Source: Hydractinia symbiolongicarpus
Lineage: Eukaryota > Cnidaria > Hydrozoa > Anthoathecata > Hydractiniidae
NCBI RefSeq assembly: GCF_029227915.1
Contig: NC_079888.1
Span: forward strand, 23,602,001-23,666,000
Direction: 5' to 3'
Length of the DNA stretch: 64,000 nt
Made by a program: the position numbers and the translations under genes. Of the stretch, positions 10,813-23,709 are shown piece after piece (the stretch's first letter is position 1; every line of letters begins with the position of its first letter). Below the pieces are notes generated by a model that was not told the DNA's origin, searched no databases, and saw nothing but the letters and a program-made list of their open reading frames with translations.

Positions 10813-13242
10813 TGAGACTGGTAGTTTTTAAAAATGTTTTCATTTTTGATGAGACGCTGAATAAAAGAAGTTTAATCGCCGGCAAACAAAAACCCGCGAT
10901 TTCCCTTAAATCCCGGGCTTGGCCCGTATAGTCAAAAGTATACAAAGAAAGTACTCAGGGAGTAAAATCATTTCCAGAACGATTTTTTAAATTATTTTTT
11001 CACCACTAAAACGCATAAGACTTGTAGTTTTTAAAAATGTTTTCATTTTTGATGAGACGCTGAATAAAGGAAGTTTAATCGCCGGCAAACGAAAACCCGC
11101 GATTTCTTGTAAATCCCGGGCTTGGCCCGTATAGTCAAAAGTATACAAAGAAAGTACCCAGGGAGTAAACTCATTTCCCGAACGAATTTTTATATTATTT
11201 TTTTACAACTAAACGCATGAGACTTGTAGTTTTCAAAAATATTTTCATATTTGATGGGACGCTGAATAAAAGAAGTTTAATCGCCGGCAAACGAAAATCC
11301 GCGTTTTCCCGTAAATCCCGGACTCGGCCCGTATAGTCAAAAGTATACAAAGAAAGTACCCAGGGAGTAAACTCATTTTCCGAACGATTTTTTAAATTAT
11401 ATTTTCACCACTAAAACGCATGAGACTTGTATTTTTCAAAAATGTTTTCATTTTTGATGAGACGCTGAATAAAAGAAGTTTAATCGCCGGCAAACGAAAA
11501 CCCGCGATTTCCCGTAAATCCCGGGCTTGGCCCGTATAGTCAAAAGTATACAAAGAAAGTACCCAGGGAGTAAACTCATTTCCCGAACGATTTTTTAAAT
11601 TACTTTTTCACCACTAAAACGCATGAGACTTGTAGTTTTCAAGAATGTTTTCATTTTTGATGAGACGCTGAATAAAAGCAGTTTAATCGCCGGCAAACGA
11701 AAACCCGCGATTTCTCGTAAATTCCGGCTTGGCCCGTATAGTCAAAAGTATACAAAGAAAGTACCCAGGGAGTAAACTCATTTCCCGAACGATTTTTTAA
11801 ATTATTTTTTCACCACTAAAACGCATGAGACTTGTAGTTTTCAAAAATGCTTTCATTTTTGATGAGACGCTGAATAAAAGCAGTTTAATCGCTGGCAAAC
11901 GAAAAACTGCGATTTTGCTAAATCCCGGACTCGGCCCGTAAAGTCAAAAATATACAAAGAAAGTACCCAGGGAGTAAACTCATTTCCCGAACGATTTTTT
12001 AAATTATTTTTTCACCACTAAAACGCATGAGACTTGTAGTTTTCGAAAATGCTTTCATTTTTGATGAGACGCTGAATAAAAGAAGTTTAATCGCCGGCAA
12101 ACGAAAACCCGCATTTTTCCGTAAATCCCGGTCTCGGTCCGTATAGTCAAAAGTATACAAGGAAAGTACCCAGTGAGTAAACTCATTTTCCGAACGAATT
12201 TTTAAATTATTTTTTCACCACTAAAACGCATGAGACTGGTAGTTTTCAGAAATGTTTTCATTTTTGATGAGAGGCTTAAAGAAAGTGGTTTAATCGCCGG
12301 CAAACGAAAACCCGCGATATCCCGTAAATCCCGGGCTTGGCCCGTATAGTCGAATGTATACAAAGAAAGTACCCTGTGAGTAAACTCATTTCCAAAACGA
12401 TTTTTTAAATTATCTTTTCACCACTAAAGCCCATGAGACTTGTAGTATTTAAAAATATTTTCATTTTTGATGAGACGCTGAATAAAAGAAGTTTAATCGC
12501 CGGCAAACAAAACCCGCGACTTCCCGTAAATCGCGGACTCGGCCCGTATAGTCAAAATAATACAAAGAAAGTACCCAGGGAGTAAACTCATTTCCCGAAC
12601 GATTTTTTAAATTATTTTTTCACCACTAAAACGGATGAGACTTGTAGTTTTCAAAAATGTTTTCATTTTTGATGAGACGCTGAATAAAAGAAGTTTAATC
12701 GCCGGCAAACGAAAAAATGCTATTTCCATAAATCCCGGACTCGGCCCGTATAGTCAAAAGTATACAAAGAAAGTACCCAGGGAGTAAACTCATTTCCAGA
12801 ACGATTTTTTAAATTATTTTTTCACCACTAAAACGCATAAGACTTGTAGTTTTTAAAAATGTTTTCATTTTTGATGAGACGCTGAATAAAAGAAGTTTAA
12901 TCGCCGGCAAACGAAAACGCGCGATTTCCCGTAAATCCCGGGTTTGGCCCGTATAGTCAAAAGTATACAAAGAAAGTACCCAGGGAGTAAACTCATTTCC
13001 CGAACGATTTTATATATTATTTTCTTACCACTAAACGCATGAGACTTGTAGTTTTCAAAAAAAATTTCATATTTGATGGGACGCTAAATAAAAGAAGTTT
13101 AATCGCCGGCAAACGAACATCCGCGATTTCCCGTAAATCCCGGACTCGGCCCGTATAGTCAAAAGTATACAAAGAAAGTACCCAGGGAGTAAACTCATTT
13201 CCCGAACGATTTTTTAAGTTATTTTTTCACCACTAAAACGCA
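10813..13242. repeat. 12-mer HOR unit, copy 2
   Basis: Same monomer order as the preceding unit, from the TACTCAGGG monomer at 10813 to the GAACATCCG B monomer at 13040. Differences include CTTAAATCC near 10905, TTCTTGTAAAT near 11105 and GAGAGGC near 12270. Two single-base insertions make it 2 bp longer. Confidence 0.92.
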
Positions 13243-13445
13243 TGAGACTTGTAGTTTTCAAAAATGTTTTCATTTTTGATGAGACGCTTAATGAAAGAGG
13301 TTTAATCGCCGGCAAACGAAATCCCGCGTTTTCCCGTAAATCCGGGGCTTGGCCCGTATAGTCTAATGTATACCAAGAAAGTACCCAGGGAGTAAACTCA
13401 TTTCCCGAACGATTTTTTAAATTTTTTTTTCACCACTATAACGCA
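13243..13445. repeat. C-class monomer joining the 12-mer and the 6-mer
   Basis: A full monomer with CTTAATGAAAGAGG, GCGTTTTCCCG, CCGGGGC and the rare GTCTAATG with TACCAAG. The GTCTAATG part recurs at 14575 and, with TTGGACCG, at 30653, 34028 and 38958. Confidence 0.85.
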
Positions 13446-14659
13446 TGAGACTTGTAGTTTTCAAAAATGTTTTCATTTTTGATGAGACGCTTAATGAAAG
13501 AGGTTTAATCGCCGGCAAATGAAATCCCGCGTTTTCCCGTAAATCCGGGGCTTGGCCCGTATAGTCGAATGTATACAAAGAAAGTACCCAGGGAGTAAAC
13601 TTATTTCCCGAACGATTTTTTAAATTTTTTTTTCACCACTAAAACGCATGAGACTTGTAGTTTTCAAAAATGTTTTCATTTTTGATGAGAAACTTAATGA
13701 AAGAGGTTTAATCGCCGGAAAACGAAAACCCGCGATTTCCCGTAAATCCCGGGCTTAGCCGGTATAGTCGAATGTATACAAAGAAAGTACCCTGTGAGTA
13801 AACTCATTTCCAGAACGATTTTTTAAATCATTTTTTCACCACTAAAACGCATAAGAATTGTAGTTTTAAAAATGTTTTCATTTTTGATGAGACGCTGAAT
13901 AAAAGAAGTTTAATCGCCGGCAAACGAAAACCCGCGATTTCCCGTAAATCCCGGCTTGGCCCGTATAGTCAAAAGTATACAAAGAAAGTACCCAGGGACT
14001 AAACTCATTTCCCGAACGATTTTTTAAATTATTTTTTCACCACTAAAACGCATGAGACTTGTAGTTTTCAAAAATGTTTTCATTTTTGGTGAGACGCTGA
14101 ATAAAAGCAGTTTAATCGCCGGCAAACGAAAAACTGCGATTTCCCTAAATCCCAGACTCGGCCTGTATAGTCAAAAGTATACAAAGAAAGTACCCAGGGA
14201 GTAAACTCATTTCCCGAACGATTTTTTAAATTATTTTTTCACCACTAAAACGCATAAGACTTGTAGTTTTTAAAAATGTTTTCATTTTTGATGAGACGCT
14301 GAATAAAGGAAGTTTAATCGCCGGCAAACGAAAACCCGCGATTTCCCGTCAATCCCGGGCTTGGCCCGTATAGTCAAAAGTATACAAAGAAAGTACCCAG
14401 GGAGTAAACTGATTTCCCGAACGATTTTTTATATTATTGTTTTACCACTAAACGCATGAGACTTGTAGTTTTCAAAAATGTTTTCATATTTGATGGGACG
14501 CTGAATAAAAGAAGTTTAATCGCCGGCAAACGAAAACCCGCGATTTCCCGTAAATCCGGGGCTTGGCCCGTATAGTCTAATGTATACCAAGAAAGTACCC
14601 AGGGAGTAAACTCATTTCCCGAACGATTTTTTAAATTTTTTTTTCACCACTATAACGCA
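13446..14659. repeat. 6-mer HOR unit, copy 1 (1214 bp)
   Basis: Monomers start at 13446 (C, TATAACGC upstream), 13649 (D-like with GAGAAACTTAATG and TTAGCCGG), 13852 (A, GGGACTAAAC), 14053 (B2), 14255 (A-prime) and 14457. Matching starts 1214 bp later, or mid-monomer from the GTCTAATG at 13361. Confidence 0.9.
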
Positions 14660-15469
14660 TGAGACTTGTAGTTTTCAAAAATGTTTTCATTTTTGATGAG
14701 ACGCTTAATGAAAGAGGTTTAATCGCCGGCAAATGAAATCCCGCGTTTTCCCGTAAATCCGGGGCTTGGCCCGTATAGTCGAATGTATACAAAGAAAGTA
14801 CCCAGGGAGTAAACTTATTTCCCGAACGATTTTTTAAATTTTTTTTTCACCACTAAAACGCATGAGACTTGTAGTTTTCAAAAATGTTTTCATTTTTGAT
14901 GAGAAACTTAATGAAAGAGGTTTAATCGCCGGAAAACGAAAACCCGCGATTTCCCGTAAATCCCGGGCTTAGCCGGTATAGTCGAATGTATACAAAGAAA
15001 GTACCCTGTGAGTAAACTCATTTCCAGAACGATTTTTTAAATCATTTTTTCACCACTAAAACGCATAAGACTTGTAGTTTTTAAAAATGTTTTCATTTTT
15101 GATGAGACGCTGAATAAAAGAAGTTTAATCGCCGGCAAACGAAAACCCGCGATTTCCCGTAAATCCCGGCTTGGCCCGTATAGTCAAAAGTATACAAAGA
15201 AAGTACCCAGGGACTAAACTCATTTCCCGAACGATTTTTTAAATTATTTTTTCACCACTAAAACGCATGAGACTTGTAGTTTTCAAAAATGTTTTCATTT
15301 TTGGTGAGACGCTGAATAAAAGCAGTTTAATCGCCGGCAAACGAAAAACTGCGATTTCCCTAAATCCCAGACTCGGCCCGTATAGTCCAAAAGTATACAA
15401 AGAAAGTACCCAGAGAGTAAACTCATTTCCCGAACGATTTTTTATATTATTTTTTTACCACTAAACGCA
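14660..15469. repeat. 6-mer HOR unit, copy 2, incomplete
   Basis: Four monomers (14660, 14863, 15066, 15268) repeat the first four of the preceding unit, including GAGAAACTTAATG and GGGACTAAAC. The fourth changes after the core to GTCCAAAAG and a TATATT tail, which marks the junction with the next block. Confidence 0.88.
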
Positions 15470-18102
15470 TGAGACTTGTAGTTTTCAAAAATATTTTCAT
15501 ATTTGATAGGACGCTGAATAAAAGAAGTTTAATCGCCGGCAAACGAAAATCCGCGATTTCCCGTAAATCCCGGACTCGGCCCGTATAGTCAAAAGTATAC
15601 AAAGAAAGTACCCAGGGAGTAAACTCATTTCCAGAACGATTTTTTAAATTATTTTTTCACCACTAAAACGCATAAGACTTGTAGTTTTTAAAAATGTTTT
15701 CATTTTTGATGAGACGCTGAATAAAGGAAGTTTAATCGCCGGCAAACGAAAACCCGCGATTTCCCGTCAATCCCGGGCTTGGCCCGTATAGTCAAAAGTA
15801 TACAAAGAAAGTACCCAGGGAGTAAACTGATTTCCCGAACGATTTTTTATATTATTGTTTTACCACTAAACGCATGAGACTTGTAGTTTTCAAAAATATT
15901 TTCATATTTGATGGGACGCTGAATAAAAGAAGTTTAATCGCCGGCAAACGAAAACCCGCGATTTCCCGTAAATCCGGGGCTTGGCCCGTATAGTCGAATG
16001 TATACAAAGACAGTACCCAGGGAGTAAACTCATTTCCCGAACGATTTTTTATATTATTTTTTTACCACTAAACGCATGAGACTTGTAGTTTTCAAAAATA
16101 TTTTCATATTTGATGGGACGCTGAATAAAAGAAGTTTAATCGCCGGCAAACGAAAATCCGCGATTTCCCGTAAATCCCGGACTCGGCCCGTATAGTCAAA
16201 AGTATACAAAGAAAGTACCCAGGGAGTAAACTCATTTCCCGAACGATTTTTTAAATTATTTTTTCACCACTAAAACGCATGAGACTTGTAGTTTTCAAAA
16301 ATGTTTTCATTTTTGGTGAGACGCTGAATAAAAGCAGTTTAATCGCCGGCAAACGAAAAACTGCGATTTCCCTAAATCCCAGACTCGGCCCGTATAGTCA
16401 GAAGTATACAAAGAAAGTACCCAGGGAGTAAACTCATTTCCAGAACGATTTTTTAAATTATTTTTTCACCACTAAAACGCATAAGACTTGTAGTTTTCAA
16501 AAATGTTTTCATTTTTGGTGAGACGCTGAATAAAAGCAGTTTAATCGCCGGCAAACGAAAAACTGCGATTTCCCTAAATCCCAGACTCGGCCCGTATAGT
16601 CAGAAGTATACAAAGAAAGTACCCAGGGAGTAAACTCATTTCCAGAACGATTTTTTAAATTATTTTTTCACCACTAAAACGCATAAGACTTGTAGTTTTT
16701 AAAAATGTTTTCATTTTTGATGAGACGCTGAATAAAGGAAGTTTAATCGCCGGCAAACGAAAACCCGCGATTTCCCGTCAATCCCAGGCTTGGCCCGTAT
16801 AGTCAAAAGTATACAAAGAAAGTACCCAGGGAGTAAACTGATTTCCCGAACGATTTTTTATATTATTGTTTTACCACTAAACGCATGAGACTTGTAGTTT
16901 TCAAAAATATTTTCATATTTGATGGGACGCTGAATAAAAGAAGTTTAATCGCCGGCAAACGAAAACCCGCGATTTCCCGTAAATCCCGGGCTTGGCCCGT
17001 ATAGTCAAAAGTATACAAAGAAAGTACCCAGGGAGTAAACTCATTTCCCGAACGATTTTTTAAATTACTTTTTCACCACTAAAACGCATGAGATTTGTAG
17101 TTTTTAAAAATGTTTTCATTTTTGATGAGACGCTGAATAAAAGAAGTTTAATCGCCGGCAAACGAAATCCTGCGATTTCCCGTAAATCCTGGACTCGGCC
17201 CGTATAGTCAAAAGTATACAAAGAAAGTACCCAGGGAGTAAACTCATTTCCCAAACGATTTTTTAAATTATTATTTCACCACAAAAACGCATGAGACTTG
17301 TAGTTTTCAAGAATGTTTTCATTTTTGATGAGACGCTGAATAAAAGCAGTTTAATCGCCGGCGAACGAAAACCCGCGATTTCTCGTAAATCCCGGCTTGG
17401 CCCGTATAGTCAAAAATATACAAAGAAAGTACCCAGGGAGTAAACTCATTTCCCGAACGATTTTTTAAATTATTTTTTCACCACTAAAACGCATCAGACT
17501 TGTAGTTTTCAAAAATATTTTCATTTTTGATGAGACGCTGAATAAAAGCAGTTTAATCGCTGGCAAACGAAAAACTGCGATTTCCCTAAGTCCCGGACTC
17601 GGCCCGTATAGTCCAAAAGTATACAAAGAAAGTACCCAGAGAGTAAACTCATTTCCAGAACGATTTTTTTAAATTATTTTTTCACCACTAAAACGCATAA
17701 GACTTGTAGTTTTTAAAAATGTTTTCATTTTTGATGAGACGCTGAATAAAAGAAGTTTAATCGCCGGCTAACGAAAACCGGCGATTTCCCGTAAATCCCG
17801 GGCTTGGCCCGTATAGCCAAAAGTATACAAAGAAAGTACCCAGGGAGTAAACTCATTTCCCGAACGATTTTTTATATTACTTTTTTACAACTAAACGCAT
17901 GAGACTTGTAGTTTTCAAAAAAATTTTCATATTTGATGGGACGCTGAATAAAAGAAGTTTAATCGCCGGCAAACGAAAATCCGCGATTTCCCGTAAATCC
18001 CGGACTCGGCCCGTATAGTCAAAAGTATACAAAGAAAGTACCCAGGGAGTAAACTCATTTCCCGAACGATTTTTTAAATTATTTTTGCACCACTAAAACG
18101 CA
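15470..18102. repeat. Rearranged copy of the 2.6-7.0 kb region
   Basis: Monomers start at 15470, 15673, 15875, 16077, 16280, 16482, 16684, 16886, 17089, 17292, 17494, 17698 and 17900. Those at 15673-16280 match 2985-3592 at an offset of 12688 bp. From 16684 they match the 5617-7035 7-mer at 11067 bp. The 7-mer is single here, so the offset change is one whole HOR unit with small monomer gains. Confidence 0.88.
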
Positions 18103-20060
18103 TGAGACTTGTAGTTTTCAAAAATGTTTTCATTTTTGATGGGACGCTGAATAAAAGAAGTTTAATCGCCGGCAAACGAAAATCCGCGATTTCCCGTAAA
18201 TCCCGGACTCGGCCCATATAGTCAAAAGTATACAAAGAAAGTACCCAGGGAGTGAACTCATTTCCCGAACAATTTTTTAAATTTTTTTTTTCACCACTAA
18301 AACGCATGAGACTTGTAGTTTTCAAAAATGTTTTCATTTTTGATGAGACACTTAATGAAAGAGGTTTAATCGCCGGAAAACGAAAACCCGCGATTTCCCG
18401 TAAATCCCGGGCTTAGCCCGTATAGTCAAATGTATACAAAGAAAGTACCCTGTGAGTGAACTCATTTCCAGAACGAAGTTTTAAATCATTTTTCACCACT
18501 AAAACGCATGAGACTTGTAGTTTTTTAAAAATGTTTTCATTTTTGATGAGACGCTGAATAAAAGCAGTTTAATCGCCGGCAAACGAAAAACTGCGATTTC
18601 CCGAACGATTTTTTAAATTTTTTTTTTCACCACTAAAACGCATGAGACTTGTAGTTTTCAAAAATGTTTTCATTTTTGATGAGACACTTAATGAAAGAGG
18701 TTTAATCGCCGGAAAACGAAAACCCGCGATTTCCCGTAAATCCCGGGCTTAGCCCGTATAGTCGAATGTATACAAAGAAAGTACTCTGTGAGTGAACTCA
18801 TTTCCAGAACGAATTTTTAAATCATTTTTTCACCACTAAAACGCATGAGACTTGTAGTTTTTTAAAAATGTTTTCATTTTTGATGAGACGCTGAATAAAA
18901 GCAGTTTAATCGCCGGCAAACGAAAAACAGCGATTTCCCTAAATCCCGGACTCGGCCCGTATAGTCAAAAGTATACAAAGAAAGTACCCAGGGAGTAAAC
19001 TCATTTCCAGAACGATTTTTTAAATTATTTTTTCACCACTAAAACGCATAAGACTTGTAGTTTTTAAAAATGTTTTCATTTTTGATGAGATGCTGAATAA
19101 AAGAAGTTTAATCGCCGGCAAACGAAAACCCGCGATTTCCCGTAAATCCCGGGCTTGGCCGGTATAGCCAAAAGTATACAAAGAAAGTACCCAGGGAGTA
19201 AACTCATTTCCCGAACGATTTTTTATATTATTTTTTTACCACTAAACGCATGAGACTTGTAGTTTTCAAAAACAATTTCATATTTGATGGGACGCTGAAT
19301 AAAAGAAGTTTAATCGCCGGCAAACGAAAATCCGCGATTTACCGTAAATCCCGGACTCGGCCCGTATAGTCAAAAGTATACAAAGAAAGTACCCAGGGAG
19401 TAAACTCATTTCCAGAACGATTTTTTAAATTATTTTTTCACCACTAAAACGCATAAGACTTGTAGTTTTTAAAAATGTTTTCATTTTTGATGAGACGCTG
19501 AATAAAAGAAGTATAATCGCCGGCAAACAAAAACCCGCGATTTCCTGTAAATCCCGGGCTTGGCCCGTATAGCCAAAAGTATACAAAGAAAGTACCCAGG
19601 GAGTAAACTCATTTCCCGAACGATTTTTTATATTATTTTTTTACCACTAAACGCATGAGACTTGTAGTTTTCAAAAACATTTTCATATTTGATGGGACGC
19701 TGAATAAAGGAAGTTTAATCGCCGGCAAACGAAAACCCGCGATTTCCCGTAAATCCCGTGCTTGGCCCGTATAGTCAAAAGTATACAAAGAAAGTACCCA
19801 GGGAGTAAACTCATTTCCCGAACGATTTTTTATATTACTTTTTTACAACTAAACGCATGAGACTTGTAGTTTTCAAAAAAATTTTCATATTTGATGGGAC
19901 GCTGAATAAAAGAAGTTTAATCGCCGGCAAACGAAAATCCGCGATTTCCCGTAAATCCCGGACTCGGCCCGTATAGTCAAAAGTATACAAAGAAAGTACC
20001 CAGGGAGTAAACTCATTTCCCGAACGATTTTTTAAATTATTTTTGCACCACTAAAACGCA
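18103..20060. repeat. B-D-short-D-E block and following A/B monomers
   Basis: Monomers start at 18103 (B, after a TTTTTGCACCAC tail, with CCCATATAG), 18307 (D), 18509 (134 bp), 18643 (D), 18846 (E), 19049, 19251, 19454, 19656 and 19858. The 18307-19857 part parallels 7036-8384. The TTGCACCAC tail and CCATATAG variant first appear here and become the signature of the amplified block to the right. Confidence 0.88.
18509..18642. repeat. 134-bp shortened monomer, copy 2
   Basis: Same junction as at 7325, flanked by D monomers on both sides, and here with the ordinary ATTTTTGATGAG front. Confidence 0.95.
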
Positions 20061-21208
20061 TGAGACTTGTAGTTTTCAAAAATGTTTTCATTTTTGATGG
20101 GACGCTGAATAAAAGAAGTTTAATCGCCGGCAAACGAAAATCCGCGATTTCCCGTAAATCCCGGACTCGGCCCATATAGTCAAAAGTATACAAAGAAAGT
20201 ACCCAGGGAGTGAACTCATTTCCCGAACAATTTTTTAAATTTTTTTTTTCACCACTAAAACGCATGAGACTTGTAGTTTTCAAAAATGTTTTCATTTTTG
20301 ATGAGACACTTAATGAAAGAGGTTTAATCGCCGGAAAACGAAAACCCGCGATTTCCCGTAAATCCCGGGCTTAGCCCGTATAGTCAAATGTATACAAAGA
20401 AAGTACCCAGGGAGTAAACTCATTTCCCGAACGATTTTTTAAATTATTTTTGCACCACTAAAACGCATGAGACTTGTAGTTTTCAAAAATGTTTTTATTT
20501 TTGATGAGACACTTAATGAAAGAGGTTTAATCGCCGGAAAACGAAAACCCGCGATTTCCCGTAAATCCCGGGCTTAGCCCGTATAGTCAAATGTATACAA
20601 AGAAAGTACCCTGTGAGTGAATTCATTTCCAGAACGAAGTTTTAAATCATTTTTCACCACTAAAACGCATGAGACTTGTAGTTTTTTAAAAATGTTTTCA
20701 TTTTTGATGAGACGCTGAATAAAAGCAGTTTAATCGCCGGCAAACGAAAAACTGCGATTTCCCGAACGATTTTTTAAATTTTTTTTTTCACCACTAAAAC
20801 GCATGAGACTTGTAGTTTTCAAAAATGTTTTCATTTTTGATGAGACACTTAATGAAAGAGGTTTAATCGCCGGAAAACGAAAACCCGCGATTTCCCGTAA
20901 ATCCCGGGCTTAGCCCGTATAGTCAAAAGTATACAAAGAAAGTACCCAGGGAGTAAACTCATTTCCCGAACGATTTTTTATATTACTTTTTTACAACTAA
21001 ACGCATGAGACTTGTAGTTTTCAAAAAAATTTTCATATTTGATGGGACGCTGAATAAAAGAAGTTTAATCGCCGGCAAACGAAAATCCGCGATTTCCCGT
21101 AAATCCCGGACTCGGCCCGTATAGTCAAAAGTATACAAAGAAAGTACCCAGGGAGTAAACTCATTTCCCGAACGATTTTTTAAATTATTTTTGCACCACT
21201 AAAACGCA
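20061..21208. repeat. HOR unit a, variant 6-mer (1148 bp)
   Basis: Order B (20061), D (20265), D (20468), short (20670), D/B chimera (20804), B (21006). Compared with the 7-mer units to the right it lacks the E monomer. The 20804 monomer switches from D to B-type sequence at about 20913-20926. GTTTTTATTT near 20491 is private to this unit. Confidence 0.88.
20670..20803. repeat. 134-bp shortened monomer, copy 3
   Basis: In unit a, between the D monomer with GTTTTTATTT and the chimeric monomer. Confidence 0.95.
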
Positions 21209-22357
21209 TGAGACTTGTAGTTTTCAAAAATGTTTTCATTTTTGATGGGACGCTGAATAAAAGAAGTTTAATCGCCGGCAAACGAAAATCCGCGATTTCC
21301 CTTAAATCCCGGACTCGGCCCATATAGTCAAAAGTATACAAAGAAAGTACCCAGGGAGTGAACTCATTTCCCGAACAATTTTTTAAATTTTTTTTTTCAC
21401 CACTAAAACGCATGAGACTTGTAGTTTTCAAAAATGTTTTCATTTTTGATGAGACACTTAATGAAAGAGGTTTAATCGCCGGAAAACGAAAACCCGCGAT
21501 TTCCCGTAAATCCCGGGCTTAGCCCGTATAGTCAAATGTATACAAAGAAAGTACCCTGTGAGTGAACTCATTTCCAGAACGAAGTTTTAAATCATTTTTC
21601 ACCACTAAAACGCATGAGACTTGTAGTTTTTTAAAAATGTTTTCATTTTTGATGAGACGCTGAATAAAAGCAGTTTAATCGCCGGCAAACGAAAAACTGC
21701 GATTTCCCGAACGATTTTTTAAATTTTTTTTTTCACCACTAAAACGCATGAGACTTGTAGTTTTCAAAAATGTTTTCATTTTTGATGAGACACTTAATGA
21801 AAGAGGTTTAATCGCCGGAAAACGAAAACCCGCGATTTCCCGTAAATCCCGGGCTTAGCCCGTATAGTCGAATGTATACAAAGAAAGTACCCTGTGAGTG
21901 AACTCATTTCCAGAACGAATTTTTAAATCATTTTTTCACCACTAAAACGCATGAGACTTGTAGTTTTTTAAAAATGTTTTCATTTTTGATGAGACGCTGA
22001 ATAAAAGCAGTTTAATCGCCGGCAAACGAAAAACAGCGATTTCCCTAAATCCCGGACTCGGCCCGTATAGTCAAAAGTATACAAAGAAAGTACCCAGGGA
22101 GTAAACTCATTTCCAGAACGATTTTTCAAATTATTTTTTCACCACTAAAACGCATAAGACTTGTAGTTTTCAAAAAAATTTTCATATTTGATGGGACGCT
22201 GAATAAAAGAAGTTTAATCGCCGGCAAACGAAAATCCGCGATTTCCCGTAAATCCCGGACTCGGCCCGTATAGTCAAAAGTATACAAAGAAAGTACCCAG
22301 GGAGTAAACTCATTTCCCGAACGATTTTTTAAATTATTTTTGCACCACTAAAACGCA
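21209..22357. repeat. HOR unit b, 6-mer (1149 bp)
   Basis: Order B (21209), D (21413), short (21615), D (21749), E (21952), B (22155). CCCTTAAATCC near 21300 is private to this unit. By eye the rest is near-identical to 23710-24858. Confidence 0.92.
21615..21748. repeat. 134-bp shortened monomer, copy 4
   Basis: In unit b, third position of the 6-mer. Confidence 0.95.
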
Positions 22358-23709
22358 TGAGACTTGTAGTTTTCAAAAATGTTTTCATTTTTGATGGGAC
22401 GCTGAATAAAAGAAGTTTAATCGCCGGCAAACGAAAATCCGCGATTTCCCGTAAATCCCGGACTCGGCCCATATAGTCAAAAGTATACAAAGAAAGTACC
22501 CAGGGAGTGAACTCATTTCCCGAACAATTTTTTAAATTTTTTTTTTCACCACTAAAACGCATGAGACTTGTAGTTTTCAAAAATGTTTTCATTTTTGATG
22601 AGACACTTAATGAAAGAGGTTTAATCGCCGGAAAACGAAAACCCGCGATTTCCCGTAAATCCCGGGCTTAGCCCGTATAGTCAAATGTATACAAAGAAAG
22701 TACCCAGGGAGTAAACTCATTTCCCGAACGATTTTTTAAATTATTTTTGCACCACTAAAACGCATGAGACTTGTAGTTTTCAAAAATGTTTTCATTTTTG
22801 ATGAGACACTTAATGAAAGAGGTTTAATCGCCGGAAAACGAAAACCCGCGATTTCCCGTAAATCCCGGGCTTAGCCCGTATAGTCAAATGTATACAAAGA
22901 AAGTACCCTGTGAGTGAACTCATTTCCAGAACGAAGTTTTAAATCATTTTTCACCACTAAAACGCATGAGACTTGTAGTTTTTTAAAAATGTTTTCATTT
23001 TTGATGAGACGCTGAATAAAAGCAGTTTAATCGCCGGCAAACGAAAAACTGCGATTTCCCGAACGATTTTTTAAATTTTTTTTTTCACCACTAAAACGCA
23101 TGAGACTTGTAGTTTTCAAAAATGTTTTCATTTTTGATGAGACACTTAATGAAAGAGGTTTAATCGCCGGAAAACGAAAACCCGCGATTTCCCGTAAATC
23201 CCGGGCTTAGCCCGTATAGTCGAATGTATACAAAGAAAGTACCCTGTGAGTGAACTCATTTCCAGAACGAATTTTTAAATCATTTTTTCACCACTAAAAC
23301 GCATGAGACTTGTAGTTTTTTAAAAATGTTTTCATTTTTGATGAGACGCTGAATAAAAGCAGTTTAATCGCCGGCAAACGAAAAACAGCGATTTCCCTAA
23401 ATCCCGGACTCGGCCCGTATAGTCAAAAGTATACAAAGAAAGTACCCAGGGAGTAAACCCATTTCCAGAACGATTTTTCAAATTATTTTTTCACCACTAA
23501 AACGCATAAGACTTGTAGTTTTCAAAAAAATTTTCATATTTGATGGGACGCTGAATAAAAGAAGTTTAATCGCCGGCAAACGAAAATCCGCGATTTCCCG
23601 TAAATCCCGGACTCGGCCCGTATAGTCAAAAGTATACAAAGAAAGTACCCAGGGAGTAAACTCATTTCCCGAACGATTTTTTAAATTATTTTTGCACCAC
23701 TAAAACGCA
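22358..23709. repeat. HOR unit c, 7-mer (1352 bp)
   Basis: As the 6-mer unit but with an extra D monomer at 22765. It carries AAACCCATTTCC near 23456, which recurs exactly 2501 bp later and nowhere else that I saw in this block. Confidence 0.92.
22967..23100. repeat. 134-bp shortened monomer, copy 5
   Basis: In unit c, fourth position, after two D monomers. Confidence 0.95.
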
